The notes under the pieces are model-generated. The model was not told the DNA's origin and ran no database searches. It worked only from the letters and a program-made list of their open reading frames with translations. From contig NZ_CP058909.1 in NCBI RefSeq assembly GCF_013415905.1, positions 3,906,001 to 3,970,000 on the forward strand: a stretch of DNA of 64,000 bases. The letters are read 5' to 3'. This stretch comes from Halosimplex pelagicum (GTDB lineage Archaea > Halobacteriota > Halobacteria > Halobacteriales > Haloarculaceae). The translations under genes were made by a program, and so were the position numbers. This document shows, piece after piece, positions 26,210 through 35,089 of the stretch; position 1 is the first letter of the stretch; every line of letters begins with the position of its first letter.

Positions 26210-27052
26210 TCAGTCGTCGTCGCTCGCGACTTCGTTGTGCGTGTCGGGGTCGGCCCCGGAGATGTCCCGCATCGCGCCCTCCATGTCGCCCTCCCAGACG
26301 AACGAGAAGTCCTCCTTCCCGTCGACCGAGGGGCCCTGCGTCCACGGCGCCTCGTACTCCTCGCCGTCGCGGGTGGTCGACATGAACGAGTAGTCGAACT
26401 CGTCGGGCATCTCCTCCTCGGGGAAGGTGTTGGGGATGGGGAGGTGGTCGAACGGGTCCTCGGGGTCGCCCAGCGAGTGCAGCGCCTTCAGCCACTGGTT
26501 CTGGTGCATCGCGTCGCGGGCGACCAGGTACGAGAGCATGTCCTTCATGCCCGGGTCGTCGGTCATCTCCCACAGCCGCGCCGCGAGCAGGCGACCGGTC
26601 GACTCGGCCATGACGTTGGCGTACATGTCCGCCGCGAGGTTGCCGCTGGCGACCACGTAGCTCGCGTTGAACGCGTTCCCGTTCGCGTCGATCGGCATCG
26701 CGTTCATGCCCGCCGAGAGGTACTGCCGCGGCAACATGCCGGACATCGCCGCGTTCACCGCACCATCGTTGCTCATCTCCTCGCGCAGTTCCGTCGGCGC
26801 GCCCTCGAGGTTCTTCGCGACCGCGGTCGCGAGCATCTCGATGTGGCCGATCTCCTCGACGGCCGTCTCCATCAGGAGCTTGCGGTACTCGGCGTGCTCG
26901 TCGGGGACGCCGAACGCCTGGAACATGTACTGCAGGCAGACGCGCATCTCGCCCTCGACGCCGCCGATCGCCTCCTGCAGCATCTTCGCGAACGCCGGGT
27001 CCGGTTCCTCGACTTCGACTGGATACTGGAGTTTGTCGTCGTGGTAGAACAC
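26210..27052 (-). CDS. Manganese-containing catalase
   Basis: 280 residues, starting at a GTG (MFYHDDKLQYPVEVEEPDP). Ferritin-like Mn ligands are visible: Glu in GGVEGEMRVCLQYMFQAFG (about 31-49), Glu and His in TAVEEIGHIEMLATAVAKN (about 63-81), and a second Glu/His pair in YANVMAESTGRLLAARL and LVARDAMHQNQWLKALHSLG. It disproportionates hydrogen peroxide in the cytoplasm with a dimanganese centre. The acidic C-terminus is haloarchaeal. No operon partner. Confidence 0.95.
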   Translation of the reverse strand: MFYHDDKLQYPVEVEEPDPAFAKMLQEAIGGVEGEMRVCLQYMFQAFGVPDEHAEYRKLLMETAVEEIGHIEMLATAVAKNLEGAPTELREEMSNDGAVNAAMSGMLPRQYLSAGMNAMPIDANGNAFNASYVVASGNLAADMYANVMAESTGRLLAARLWEMTDDPGMKDMLSYLVARDAMHQNQWLKALHSLGDPEDPFDHLPIPNTFPEEEMPDEFDYSFMSTTRDGEEYEAPWTQGPSVDGKEDFSFVWEGDMEGAMRDISGADPDTHNEVASDDD

Positions 27053-27162
27053 TGGTACTCCTCCACCGGAGAGACGGCCGGATTCTCAATAGGTGAGCCG
27101 CCTTCGCTGGCAAGCACCGCCAGTGACGGGAATCACAACAGAGCACGGGGGCGAGCGCGTAT

Positions 27163-27624
27163 TCAAGCCACGTCGATCTGCTCGGGGATGGAGTCGCGGA
27201 CGATGGTGTCGCAGTAGGTGCAGCGGATGCCGTCGTCGAGCACGTCGAAGCGGGACTCGACGGGCTCGTCCTCGGTCGTGATGCAGTGGCGGTTCGGACA
27301 CGAGAGGACGCCGACGACCTCGGTCGGCCGCTCGACGCGGTGTTTCTTCACCACGTCGAAGTCCTGGACGATGTTGATCGTCGCGGCGGGGGCGATCAGC
27401 GACAGCACGTCCACCTCGTCCTGGCTCAGCTCGCGGCCCTCGACCTTGACGATGTCCTTGCTGCCGAGGCGGTCACTGGGGACGCGCATCCCGACGCTGA
27501 CGGTCTCGCCGCTGTCGGCGTCGATGCCGAGGATGGCAAGCACGTTCAGCGCCTGGCCGGCAGTGATGTGGTCGACGACGGTGCCGTTGCGGATCTTGCT
27601 GACGCGGAGTTCGCGGTCGCTCAT
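27163..27624 (-). CDS. pyrI: Aspartate carbamoyltransferase regulatory chain
   Basis: 153 residues. The allosteric domain opens [20 protein letters not shown] and carries [22 protein letters not shown]. The zinc domain has four cysteines in the C-x4-C and CxxC pattern: [10 protein letters not shown] (about 106-115) and [10 protein letters not shown] (about 133-142). It binds nucleotides and controls PyrB for feedback inhibition of pyrimidine synthesis. The ATG overlaps the pyrB TGA by four bases. Confidence 0.96.
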   Translation of the reverse strand: MSDRELRVSKIRNGTVVDHITAGQALNVLAILGIDADSGETVSVGMRVPSDRLGSKDIVKVEGRELSQDEVDVLSLIAPAATINIVQDFDVVKKHRVERPTEVVGVLSCPNRHCITTEDEPVESRFDVLDDGIRCTYCDTIVRDSIPEQIDVA

Positions 27625-28535
27625 TCGTCACCTCCGAGGACGAGATCCAGCAGCGCCATCCTGACGGGGACGCCGTTGTGGGCCTGCTGGAAGTAGTGCG
27701 CGTAGTCGGTGTCGTCGATCTCGTGGGCGATCTCGTCGACGCGGGGCAGCGGGTGCATGACCGTCAGGTCGTCGCGGGCCGCCTCCAGCGTCTCGGTGTC
27801 GATCTGGTACTCGCCGGCGATCGCCCGGTACTCGCTCTCGTCGGGGAACCGCTCGGCCTGAATCCGGGTGACGTACAGCACGTCCAGTTCCGGGAGCACC
27901 GGGTCGAGTTCCGTGTGCTCGCGGATCGACGCGCCCTCCTCGTGGAGGTCGTAGCGGACGCTCCGGGGGAGCTGCAGGCTCTCCGGGCTGATGAAGTGCT
28001 GGTCGGCGTCGAAGTTCGTCAGCGCGTGGGCCAGCGAGTGGACGGTCCGGCCGTACTTCAGGTCGCCCATGATCCCGATCGTCAGGTCGTCGAAGCCCGC
28101 CGACTCGCGGATCGTGTACAGGTCCAGCAGGGTCTGGGTGGGGTGCTGGCCGGCGCCGTCACCGGCGTTGATCAGCGGCACGTCGACGAACTCGCTGGCC
28201 ATCTGCGCCGACCCCTCGCTGGGGTGGCGGAGGACGAGCGCGTCGGCGTATCCCTCGACCACCCGAACCGTGTCCGCGAGGCTCTCGCCCTTCTTGACGC
28301 TGGAGGACTCGACGGTGCCCATGTCGACGACGTCGCCGCCCAGCCGCTTTACCGCCGCGGTGAAGCTCATCTTCGTCCGCGTGCTCGGCTCGAAGAAGCA
28401 GAGCCCGAGCAGGGCGTTCTCGTGGCGGTCGGCGAACGCCTCCGGGTCGGCGGCCACCTCCGCCGCCCGGTCGAGCACCGCCTCGATGTCCGCCCGCGAG
28501 AGTTGTTTCGCACTGATAATGTGGTCGTGACGCAT
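27621..28535 (-). CDS. pyrB: Aspartate carbamoyltransferase catalytic chain
   Basis: 304 residues from the ATG at 28535 ([20 protein letters not shown]); a longer upstream frame runs through the adjacent repeat and is not coding. Carbamoyl-phosphate site [12 protein letters not shown] (about 48-59), [19 protein letters not shown] (about 123-141), and aspartate-loop [14 protein letters not shown] (about 255-268) are intact. It makes carbamoyl-aspartate, the second step of UMP synthesis. First gene of the pyrBI operon. Confidence 0.97.
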   Translation of the reverse strand: MRHDHIISAKQLSRADIEAVLDRAAEVAADPEAFADRHENALLGLCFFEPSTRTKMSFTAAVKRLGGDVVDMGTVESSSVKKGESLADTVRVVEGYADALVLRHPSEGSAQMASEFVDVPLINAGDGAGQHPTQTLLDLYTIRESAGFDDLTIGIMGDLKYGRTVHSLAHALTNFDADQHFISPESLQLPRSVRYDLHEEGASIREHTELDPVLPELDVLYVTRIQAERFPDESEYRAIAGEYQIDTETLEAARDDLTVMHPLPRVDEIAHEIDDTDYAHYFQQAHNGVPVRMALLDLVLGGDE

Positions 28536-28607
28536 CGAATAGAGTCGCGCCCTCGATTGTCTTGAAACTCCCGACACGGGGTCGAACTGGTGTGAGCGAG
28601 AGTCGCG

Positions 28608-28974
28608 TGACGGCGAGCGCTGAACGCCCTCGACCCGCTCGCTCGGAGTTGGATCGACCGCAGGCGACAGCAGGCGGTGAAAGCCCTCGCCGCGCTCGCG
28701 GTCGCCGAGCGACATATCCGCGCTCTCGGCACCGCCCGCGCGGATAGGGGTCGCTCGGACGACTAAACTGCACGCGAGCGCGCCTCGCCCTTTCAGTCCG
28801 CCAGGGACAGCACGGCACCGCGACCGCACAACACCGCAACAGTACCCGCCCAGCACAGCACCGCAGACGGCCACGAGCCTCCCCAGCCGATTCGCGACAC
28901 ACGAGTCGCGAATCCCTCGCGCGGCTACGTCGCGCGCATGAAAGCGCGCGACAGCGCGCGCCGACCGCACCGCG
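28608..28974 (-). repeat. Dispersed structured intergenic repeat, copy B
   Basis: The gap of about 500 bases between pyrB and the MinD-like gene is mostly this repeat, inverted relative to copy A (16334-16745) and nearly identical over most of its length. The long hairpin is at 28705-28758 (CCGAGCGAC paired with GTCGCTCGG around the TATCCGCGC stem). Two 57-base units lie at its downstream end (28610-28680). The frame that in copy A reads through the 57-base units also ends with the same TAA here, but has an in-frame stop and no start upstream. Copies A and B in opposite orientation bracket about 12 kb of chromosome that includes copy C. Confidence 0.8.
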
Positions 28975-29040
28975 ACCTGTGTCAAACAGTCCACCCGGAC
29001 GCACGAAGATTCAAGTGCGAGAGCCCGACCACGCCGTCCC

Positions 29041-29688
29041 ATGCTCGCGATCGCCGGTGGCAAGGGTGGCTGCGGCAAGACGACGACGGCGCTGGGGCTG
29101 GCGGCTGCGCTCGCGCGCGACGGCGGGCGACCGCTCGTCGTCGACGCCGACTGCGACATGCCGAACCTACACACGATGGCCGACACGGACCGCTCGCCGG
29201 GCGTCGACGCCGTCGCCGACGGCGACTCGATCGCCGCGGCGACCCACCGGAGCACCGTCGTTCCCGGCGTCGACGTGCTTCCGGCCGGGAGCGCCTCCGG
29301 ACCGCTCGACCGGACGGCGCTCCGCCGGCTCGGGCGCGCTCGCCAGCGGGTGCTTCTGGACTGCCCGGCGGGCGCGACGGACGCTGCCGCCGCGCCGCTG
29401 CGTCACGCCGACGCGGCGCTCGTCGTCTCGACCGGTGAGCCGGCGAGCCTCGACGACGCCGCCAAGACCGCGCGGATGGCCGAGACGCTGGGCGCCCGAG
29501 TCGCGGGGAGCGTCCTCACCCGGACCGACGAGCCGCCGTCGGCCGTCTCGGGTTCGGAGGGTCTCGCTCGTGCGGTCGAGCCGGTACTGGCGACGGTCCC
29601 GGAGATCGCGGGCGACGTGCTGGGCGACCGGGTCGGACGCACGTCGTACGATCGGCTCGCAACGGCGCTCGTGAGGCGGAATGTTTAA
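29041..29688 (+). CDS. MinD/ParA-type P-loop ATPase
   Basis: 215 residues starting [16 protein letters not shown], the deviant Walker A of the MinD/ParA/SIMIBI class (two lysines). [16 protein letters not shown] (about 39-54) is switch I and [22 protein letters not shown] (about 103-124) is Walker B/switch II. Such proteins position cell structures, plasmids or division and chemotaxis components. It overlaps the possible upstream starts of the next gene and is likely co-transcribed with it. Confidence 0.85.
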   Translation: MLAIAGGKGGCGKTTTALGLAAALARDGGRPLVVDADCDMPNLHTMADTDRSPGVDAVADGDSIAAATHRSTVVPGVDVLPAGSASGPLDRTALRRLGRARQRVLLDCPAGATDAAAAPLRHADAALVVSTGEPASLDDAAKTARMAETLGARVAGSVLTRTDEPPSAVSGSEGLARAVEPVLATVPEIAGDVLGDRVGRTSYDRLATALVRRNV

Positions 29689-29716
29689 TCTGGTGGGATC
29701 AAAATACTTCGGTAGG

Positions 29717-30346
29717 ATGGTCAACCGGCTGAACACGGGCATCGACGTCCTCGACCGGAAGCTCGGGGGTGGGATCCCGGAAGGGAGCATCGTCGCTCTC
29801 AGCGCCCAGCCGGCCAGCCAGGCGGAGCTGTTCCTCTACGAGTTGACCGCGACGCGCGGCACGCTGTACCTCTCGCTCGACCGCACCGCCCAGTCAGTGA
29901 CGGCCAGCATCGAGCAGTCGCCCGCCAGCACCGGCGACCCCACGGTCCGGCACATCTCGGGCGAGGCGCCGCTGGACAACGCCAGCAAGCTCGTCAGCGC
30001 GCTCCCCGAGACCTCGAATCTCATCGTCGACCCGCTCGACGTGCTCGAGGCCCAGGAGCCGCCGTCGCGCTACCGCTCCTTTCTGAACGACCTGCAGAAC
30101 CACATCGTCAACACGGGCAGCCTCGCCATCGTCCACTGTCTCGACGGGCGCAGCGTCCCGCCGCTGCGCGACACCACCGAACACTTCGCGGACGTGATCT
30201 TCGAGCTGAAAACCACGACCGACTCCGACGAGGTCGAGAACCGCCTCGCGATCCCCAAGTTCCGCGGCGGCCGCGCCCCCACCGACATCATCAAGCTCGA
30301 CCTCGTCGAGCAGGTCTCGATCGACACGAGCCGGGACATCGCGTAG
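29717..30346 (+). CDS. RAD55-like RecA-superfamily protein with degenerate P-loop
   Basis: 209 residues from the ATG at 29717 (MVNRLNTGIDVLDRKLGGGIPEG-type opening, standard for RAD55/KaiC-like proteins). Where Walker A should be there is LSAQPASQAELF, without the lysine. The Walker B strand is SNLIVDPLDVLEAQ (about 100-113). Another possible ATG at 29681 would overlap the MinD-like gene by eight bases. The pairing with a MinD-like ATPase recurs in haloarchaea; the role is unknown. Confidence 0.7.
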   Translation: MVNRLNTGIDVLDRKLGGGIPEGSIVALSAQPASQAELFLYELTATRGTLYLSLDRTAQSVTASIEQSPASTGDPTVRHISGEAPLDNASKLVSALPETSNLIVDPLDVLEAQEPPSRYRSFLNDLQNHIVNTGSLAIVHCLDGRSVPPLRDTTEHFADVIFELKTTTDSDEVENRLAIPKFRGGRAPTDIIKLDLVEQVSIDTSRDIA

Positions 30347-30517
30347 CCGCCTCGGTCCCGTCTTCCGACGGTTCTCCGCCCATTGGGGAGTTCAGCGCTT
30401 CAGCCTCGCAGTGTCACCGGCGGGCAGTCGGATAAACGTCCGGTCCGACGGCGCGGCGGGCCGGCAGCGCGGCGGGCCGCCCACAGATTGAAACCGCTCT
30501 GTCACGTCTGGTCGGCT

Positions 30518-30910
30518 ATGCCCGACGAACGATACCAGCCGCTCCTCCAGCTGGTTCACAACAGAGCCGGCGACGCCTTCCGGGGGGCGGTCCGGTACGA
30601 CGCCGACAGCTGGGACGCGCTGTATCTCCGCGACGACGTTGCGACCGAGGAGCTGAAAAACGCGCTTCCGACCATCACGGACCGGGCGCGCGCCAACGAG
30701 TCGATCGTCCCTCCCGAACAGTACGACCGGCTCGGCGAGCGACAGGCGACCGTCGAACTGCACGACCGCGCCGCCGTTCTCCACTTCCGGGAGTCCGAGA
30801 CCGGCGGGATCGTCGTCTCGCTCGACCGCGACGTGGCGCAGGGACTCGGCCAGTTCGTCAACAGCTGTAACGCGGTGCTGGACGGTCGACGGTTGAGCGA
30901 CGACGGCTGA
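30518..30910 (+). CDS. Uncharacterized haloarchaeal protein
   Basis: 130 residues from the ATG at 30518 (MPDERYQPLLQLVHNRAGDAF). The sequence alternates helices and strands (RYDADSWDALYLRDDV, RQATVELHDRAAVLHFRESETGGIVVSLDRDV), consistent with a small alpha/beta regulatory domain of the kind found in haloarchaeal sensory and gene-control proteins. No cysteines form a metal site and no active-site motif is visible. Function unknown. It stands alone between the RAD55-like gene and the convergent FKBP gene. Confidence 0.65.
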   Translation: MPDERYQPLLQLVHNRAGDAFRGAVRYDADSWDALYLRDDVATEELKNALPTITDRARANESIVPPEQYDRLGERQATVELHDRAAVLHFRESETGGIVVSLDRDVAQGLGQFVNSCNAVLDGRRLSDDG

Positions 30911-30974
30911 ACGGCGGAACCGTCGGCCGAACGGCGCTGCTGGCCGACGAGCGGGAACGGAGAGAGCGAGTCGG

Positions 30975-31952
30975 TTACTCCTCGGCGCCTTCGAGTTCGT
31001 CGACGATCTCTTCGGCGTCGATGTCCTCGTCTTCGAGCGCCTCTTCGAGTTCGGCACCGCCGCCGCCCATACCGCCCATCATGCCGCCCATGCCGCCCAT
31101 CATGCCCATGCCGCCGCCGAGCTCCTCCTGGACGATGATGCGGTCGATGTCGAGCAGGTCCGTGAGCTGCTGGGCGATCTGCTGTTTGCCCATCATCCAC
31201 TGCTGGTTCATCGTCAGCTGCGGCGTCGCCTCGATGTACAGCGTCTCCTTCTCGACCTCGACGGTCTCGTACTCGGGCTCGCTCTCCTCGTCGTCCTCGT
31301 CGTCGTCGGACTCGACGAGCTGCTCCTCCTCGACGGTGTCCGTCTCGAACCAGACATCGAGATCCATGTCGAGGAACACGTCGAGCAGCGCGCTCGCGCG
31401 CTCCTCGCGGTCGGTGACCTCGGAGAGGACCTCCCAGTCGTACTCGACGTCCTCGCCGGCCAACGGGTGGTTGAAGTCGACGCGGGCGCGGCCGCCGATG
31501 ATCGTGTTGATGTGGCCGTGCTCGCCGTCGATGTCGACGTGGGCGCCGGGGTAGCGGTCGTCCTCGGGGATGCGGTCGGCGCTGATGGTGCGGACCTCCT
31601 CGTCGTCGAACTCGCCGAACGCGTCGACGGCCGGGACGGTCACGGTGCCGGTGTCGCCGACCTCGCTGCCGACGATGTCCTCCTCGACGGCGTCGAAGAC
31701 GTGGCCCTCACCGAGGACGATCGTGCGGGGTGCGAACTCCTGGTCCTCGCCGACGCCCTCCTCCTCGGCCACGTCGGGGTCGGTCGTGTCGACCAGGTCG
31801 CCGCCCTCGACGGTGCGGGCGGTGTAGTCCAGTTCGATGAAGTCCCCGTGCTGGAGTCCCTCGGTCTCCTCCTGCGTGTCGGACTCCGTCTCGGCCTCGG
31901 TCTCGTCGGCTGCGTCCTGCGCTGTCTCCTCGGACTCGGACTCGTTGCTCAT
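30975..31952 (-). CDS. FKBP-type peptidyl-prolyl cis-trans isomerase (SlyD-like)
   Basis: 325 residues, long for the family. After an acidic N-terminus (about 1-35) comes the FKBP domain with inserted flap: GDFIELDYTARTVEGG, VGDTGTVTVPAVDAFGEFDDEEV, and GGRARVDFNHPLAGEDVEYDWEV. The C-terminal extension (about 190-325) has an alpha/beta domain with LYIEATPQLTMNQQWMMGKQQI and a run of Gly and Met (about 280-300). It speeds proline isomerization in protein folding in the cytoplasm. Monocistronic. Confidence 0.9.
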   Translation of the reverse strand: MSNESESEETAQDAADETEAETESDTQEETEGLQHGDFIELDYTARTVEGGDLVDTTDPDVAEEEGVGEDQEFAPRTIVLGEGHVFDAVEEDIVGSEVGDTGTVTVPAVDAFGEFDDEEVRTISADRIPEDDRYPGAHVDIDGEHGHINTIIGGRARVDFNHPLAGEDVEYDWEVLSEVTDREERASALLDVFLDMDLDVWFETDTVEEEQLVESDDDEDDEESEPEYETVEVEKETLYIEATPQLTMNQQWMMGKQQIAQQLTDLLDIDRIIVQEELGGGMGMMGGMGGMMGGMGGGGAELEEALEDEDIDAEEIVDELEGAEE

Positions 31953-32129
31953 ACCGACACGACTCGCGTTGCACTCTTAAGAACAACGTTTCGGGGCTAC
32001 CGCGCCCGAGCCGGGCCGCCGCCGAGCCGCACCGTTCCGGCGCGTTCGACCGGCTCGTCGACGCCGAGCGCGCTTGGCCCTAACGAGTTTGGGCCCATCG
32101 ATACCCCGCGACGGGCCGAGAGATACGGT

Positions 32130-32384
32130 ATGGACTTCGAACACGGCGTCGGCGGGATCGGACGGGACGCGGCCGCGGAACTCGAGCGCGCTGCGAGGGA
32201 CGTGGACGCGGTCGAAGTGGTCGAATCGCCGGATGGCAGCGTCGCGCTCCGGGGCGACTCGGACGCGGTGCAGTCGGTGCGACGGGCGCTGTGGGCGCGA
32301 CAGCTCTCGGCCGAGCAGTTCGGGCAGGACGGGCTCGCGGCGGCCGACGCGACCGCTCGCGGGCGGCTGGCCGGGTCGCCGTGA
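32130..32384 (+). CDS. Small uncharacterized protein
   Basis: 84 residues from the ATG at 32130 (MDFEHGVGGIGRDAAAELER). It is Ala- and Asp-rich and predicted mainly helical with one short beta hairpin (VEVVESPDGSVALRGD). A TACGGTATGG context leaves little room for a leader. It resembles small haloarchaeal conserved proteins but I cannot name a family; a chance reading frame is possible. Confidence 0.45.
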   Translation: MDFEHGVGGIGRDAAAELERAARDVDAVEVVESPDGSVALRGDSDAVQSVRRALWARQLSAEQFGQDGLAAADATARGRLAGSP

Positions 32385-32402
32385 GCGCCCGGTCGGCGGT
32401 CG

Positions 32403-32975
32403 TCACGCCGTCTCGGTCGGTTGCTCGGCGAGCCGTCCCTCGACGAAGGCGGCGAAGTCGTCGGTGAACCCCTCGACCTCCGCCCAGTCGGTGTACTCGT
32501 AGTCGCGGGAGGTGTCGGTGTCGCCGGTCGCCTCGCGCGCGATCCGCTTCATCACGAGCCGCTCGAGGAAGCCGTACTTCGAGTAGCGGAGCGCGCCGCC
32601 GAACCGGCCGATACGGTCGGGGTGAAAGCCGGTGTCTTCGAGGAACTCCTCGACGTAGCGAGCGGCCTCCGCGCGCCGTTCGGAGTCGTCGCCGACCGAG
32701 GACAGCGAGACCTGGAAGAACGCGGTCGGCAGCGCAGCCAGCGCGTCGGCGTTCGCGTCGACGAACGAGCGGACCGACGCCTGGTGTTTCCCGACGTGGA
32801 TCGACGAGCCGACCACGACCGCGTCGAAGTCGGCCAGCGAGTAGTCGGTCTCCAGCGCGCCCGCGTCGACGGCGGTCGCCTCGTGACCCCGGCCCCGCAG
32901 GCGCGCGGCGATCCGGTCGGCGATCTTGGCGGTCTGTCCCTCGTTCGACCCGTAGAGGACCAGGAACGAGCCCAT
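32403..32975 (-). CDS. Flavodoxin-domain protein (HemG-like)
   Basis: 190 residues. MGSFLVLYGSNEGQTAKIADRI is the FMN phosphate-binding loop (about 8-15), VVVGSSIHVGKHQASVRSFV (about 53-72) is the second flavin loop, and FFQVSLSSVGDD the third. The order and length match menaquinone-dependent protoporphyrinogen IX dehydrogenase (HemG) and related flavodoxins. Heme precursor oxidation is a possible role but is not proven by sequence. Monocistronic. Confidence 0.8.
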   Translation of the reverse strand: MGSFLVLYGSNEGQTAKIADRIAARLRGRGHEATAVDAGALETDYSLADFDAVVVGSSIHVGKHQASVRSFVDANADALAALPTAFFQVSLSSVGDDSERRAEAARYVEEFLEDTGFHPDRIGRFGGALRYSKYGFLERLVMKRIAREATGDTDTSRDYEYTDWAEVEGFTDDFAAFVEGRLAEQPTETA

Positions 32976-33097
32976 GGTCGCTCGACGCCGGGAGCGGTAA
33001 AAAACGTCGCGTCGCTTCGCCCGGTAGGCCCGTGTTTGTCGCCGGTAAGGTCCGCCGACGGTCGACGGGCGGGCGATCGAACGACGGTAGGCCTCCC

Positions 33098-34000
33098 TCA
33101 GTACTCGACCCGCGACCGGAACTCGGGGACGCCGCCGACGCCGAGGTCGACTTCGAACAGGGCACCGGCGCCGTCGCCCTCCTCCTCGCGGGTGCCGGCC
33201 GGGCCCTCGCCGGGGCCGAGCGCAGTCGTCACGTAGGCGGTCTCGTAGTCGGGGCCGCCGAAGGTGACCGCCGACACCTTCTTCGCCGGGAACTCGACCC
33301 GCTGGAGCTCCGTCCCGTCGGGGTCGTAGCGAGCGATCCGACCGCCGTTCCAGAAGGCCGACCAGACGCAGCCCTCCGCGTCGACGGTCATCCCGTCCGG
33401 GTGGCCGTCCAGATCGCTCGCGTCGAGGAAGGTCTCCCGGTCGGAGAGCTCGCCCGTCGCCCGGTCGTAGCGGTACCGCGAGATCCGACCGGCCTCGGTC
33501 TCGGTGAAGTAGAGCTCCTGGTGGTCCGGGGTGAACCCGAGCCCGTTCGAGAGTTCGGCGTCCTCGACGGCGACCGACAGCGAGCCGTCGGTGTCCAGGC
33601 GATAGAGGGCGCCGGGCTCACCCTCGGGCGTCGGCATCGTCCCGCAGAAGACCCGGCCCTCCGGGTCGGCGATCACGTCGTTGAACCGCGACCGCTCCTC
33701 CCCGTCGATGGCCTCGACGAGCGGCTCGCCGAGCCCGGATTCGGGAGACCACGGCTGGATCCGGCCCTCGTCGCAGAACAGGAGCAGCTCGCCCGATTCC
33801 TGGATCGTGAACCCACCGATGGAACCCTCGCTATCGAGGACGCGCTCGTGGGACCCGACGGCGGGGTCGTAGCGGTAGAGGTCGGCGGAGGGGATGTCGA
33901 GGAAGTAGACGACTTCCTCCTCGGGGTGCCAGAGCGGTCCCTCACCGGTGTGACAGCGCGTGTCCGCGGCGATCTCGGGGGTCGGTGACTCCGCGGTCAT
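33098..34000 (-). CDS. SMP-30/gluconolactonase/LRE-family protein
   Basis: 300 residues from the ATG at 34000; a GTG at 34009 would overlap the upstream gene by eight bases. The six-bladed propeller opens TRCHTGEGPLWHPEEEVVYFLDI (Glu metal ligand), and carries GSIGGFTIQESGELLLF, RFNDVIADPEGRVFCGTMP (Asn/Asp metal ligands), LSNGLGFTPDHQELYFTET and HPDGMTVDAEGCVWSAFW. These enzymes hydrolyse sugar lactones with a divalent metal. Downstream of the mannonate dehydratase gene in one operon, so a sugar-acid pathway is likely. Confidence 0.9.
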   Translation of the reverse strand: MTAESPTPEIAADTRCHTGEGPLWHPEEEVVYFLDIPSADLYRYDPAVGSHERVLDSEGSIGGFTIQESGELLLFCDEGRIQPWSPESGLGEPLVEAIDGEERSRFNDVIADPEGRVFCGTMPTPEGEPGALYRLDTDGSLSVAVEDAELSNGLGFTPDHQELYFTETEAGRISRYRYDRATGELSDRETFLDASDLDGHPDGMTVDAEGCVWSAFWNGGRIARYDPDGTELQRVEFPAKKVSAVTFGGPDYETAYVTTALGPGEGPAGTREEEGDGAGALFEVDLGVGGVPEFRSRVEY

Positions 34001-34001
34001 C

Positions 34002-35009
34002 TCAGGCACCGCCCTCCGTCGCTTCGGCGGTCTCCTGGGCCGCCCCGACCGTCCCCTCGGCGGATTCGAGCAGGCCGCGCATGTAGCCGATCGCGAACAG
34101 CCGGCCCTTGGTGTGGTAGCCCGGGTTCGAGTTGTCCTCGCCGGCCATCGTCGGCACGTGGTCGGGGCGCATCGGGCCGTCGAAGCCGGCGTCGACGAAC
34201 GCGTCCATCGCGGCCTGCATGTCGGTGGGTCCGTCGTCGTGCCAGGTCTCGACGAAGCGGTCGGCGTCGCCCGCCACGTCGCGGAAGTGCGCGAAGTTGA
34301 TCTTCTCGCCGAAGTGCCGTATCGTCTCGGGCACGTCGACGCCCATCGCGGCGAAGTTGCCCTGGCAGAACGTGACGCCGTTGTACTCGCTGTCGTAGAT
34401 GTCGAGCACGCGGTCGTAGTTCTCGACGCTGTTGGCGATACGGGGGATGTCGCCCACGCTCTCGCGCGGCGGGTCGTCGGGGTGGAGCCCGAGCTTGACG
34501 CCCGCCTCCTCGGCGACGGGGACGACCTCGGTCAGGAAGTACTCGATCGCATCCCACACCTGCTCGCGGGTCACGTCCGCCGCGTCCGTGCCGGGACCGG
34601 TGCCCATCTTCGCGTTGTCGTAGCCCGTGGTGAGCGACCCGCCCCGGGATTCGACGTGGGCCTCGGTGCGCGCCCAGCGGACGCCGGCCATCCAGTCGTA
34701 ACAGACGACGGGGATCCCCAGGTCGCCGCAGTCCCGGAGAAACCCTTTGAACTCCGCGATGTCCTCGTCACGGCCGTCCAGTCCGAGTCGGATCCGGTCG
34801 CTGATGGGGACGCTGCCCTCCAGGACGGCGAACTCCAGGCCGGCGTCTTCGAGCCAGTTTTTCGTCCCGAGCAGGTCGTCGTACGACCAGTGGGTCTTGT
34901 CGTCGCCGACCTCCAGCGGATGGACGACGGCCTGCTCGACGCCCATCTGCTTCGCGAGCTGCCAGCGTTCGTCCGGCTGGCGGGGTAAAACGAGCGATAG
35001 CTGAACCAT
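34002..35009 (-). CDS. uxuA: Mannonate dehydratase (UxuA family)
   Basis: 335 residues, somewhat shorter than bacterial UxuA (about 390). Family blocks: VVHPLEVGDDKTHWSYDDLL, PVVCYDWMAGVRWART (about 99-114), VKLGLHPDDPPRESVGDIPRI (about 190-210, metal ligands), VTFCQGNFAAMG (about 231-242) and KINFAHFRDVAGDADRFVETWHDDG. It dehydrates D-mannonate to 2-keto-3-deoxygluconate with Mn or Fe in a TIM barrel. First gene of an operon with the SMP-30 lactonase. In haloarchaea this may serve glucuronate or other sugar-acid use. Confidence 0.88.
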   Translation of the reverse strand: MVQLSLVLPRQPDERWQLAKQMGVEQAVVHPLEVGDDKTHWSYDDLLGTKNWLEDAGLEFAVLEGSVPISDRIRLGLDGRDEDIAEFKGFLRDCGDLGIPVVCYDWMAGVRWARTEAHVESRGGSLTTGYDNAKMGTGPGTDAADVTREQVWDAIEYFLTEVVPVAEEAGVKLGLHPDDPPRESVGDIPRIANSVENYDRVLDIYDSEYNGVTFCQGNFAAMGVDVPETIRHFGEKINFAHFRDVAGDADRFVETWHDDGPTDMQAAMDAFVDAGFDGPMRPDHVPTMAGEDNSNPGYHTKGRLFAIGYMRGLLESAEGTVGAAQETAEATEGGA

Positions 35010-35089
35010 ACTCGTCCGTTGGACGCCTCTCCGTTATCGGCGTTCCGGTCGCGGAAGGGGGTCACGCGGCCGGTCGAACCGCCGCCCGG

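Noticed and set aside
27621..29255. 544-residue frame including pyrB and upstream DNA
   Set aside because: The upstream 240 residues are translated repeat copy B and antisense of the MinD-like gene; pyrB starts at 28535.
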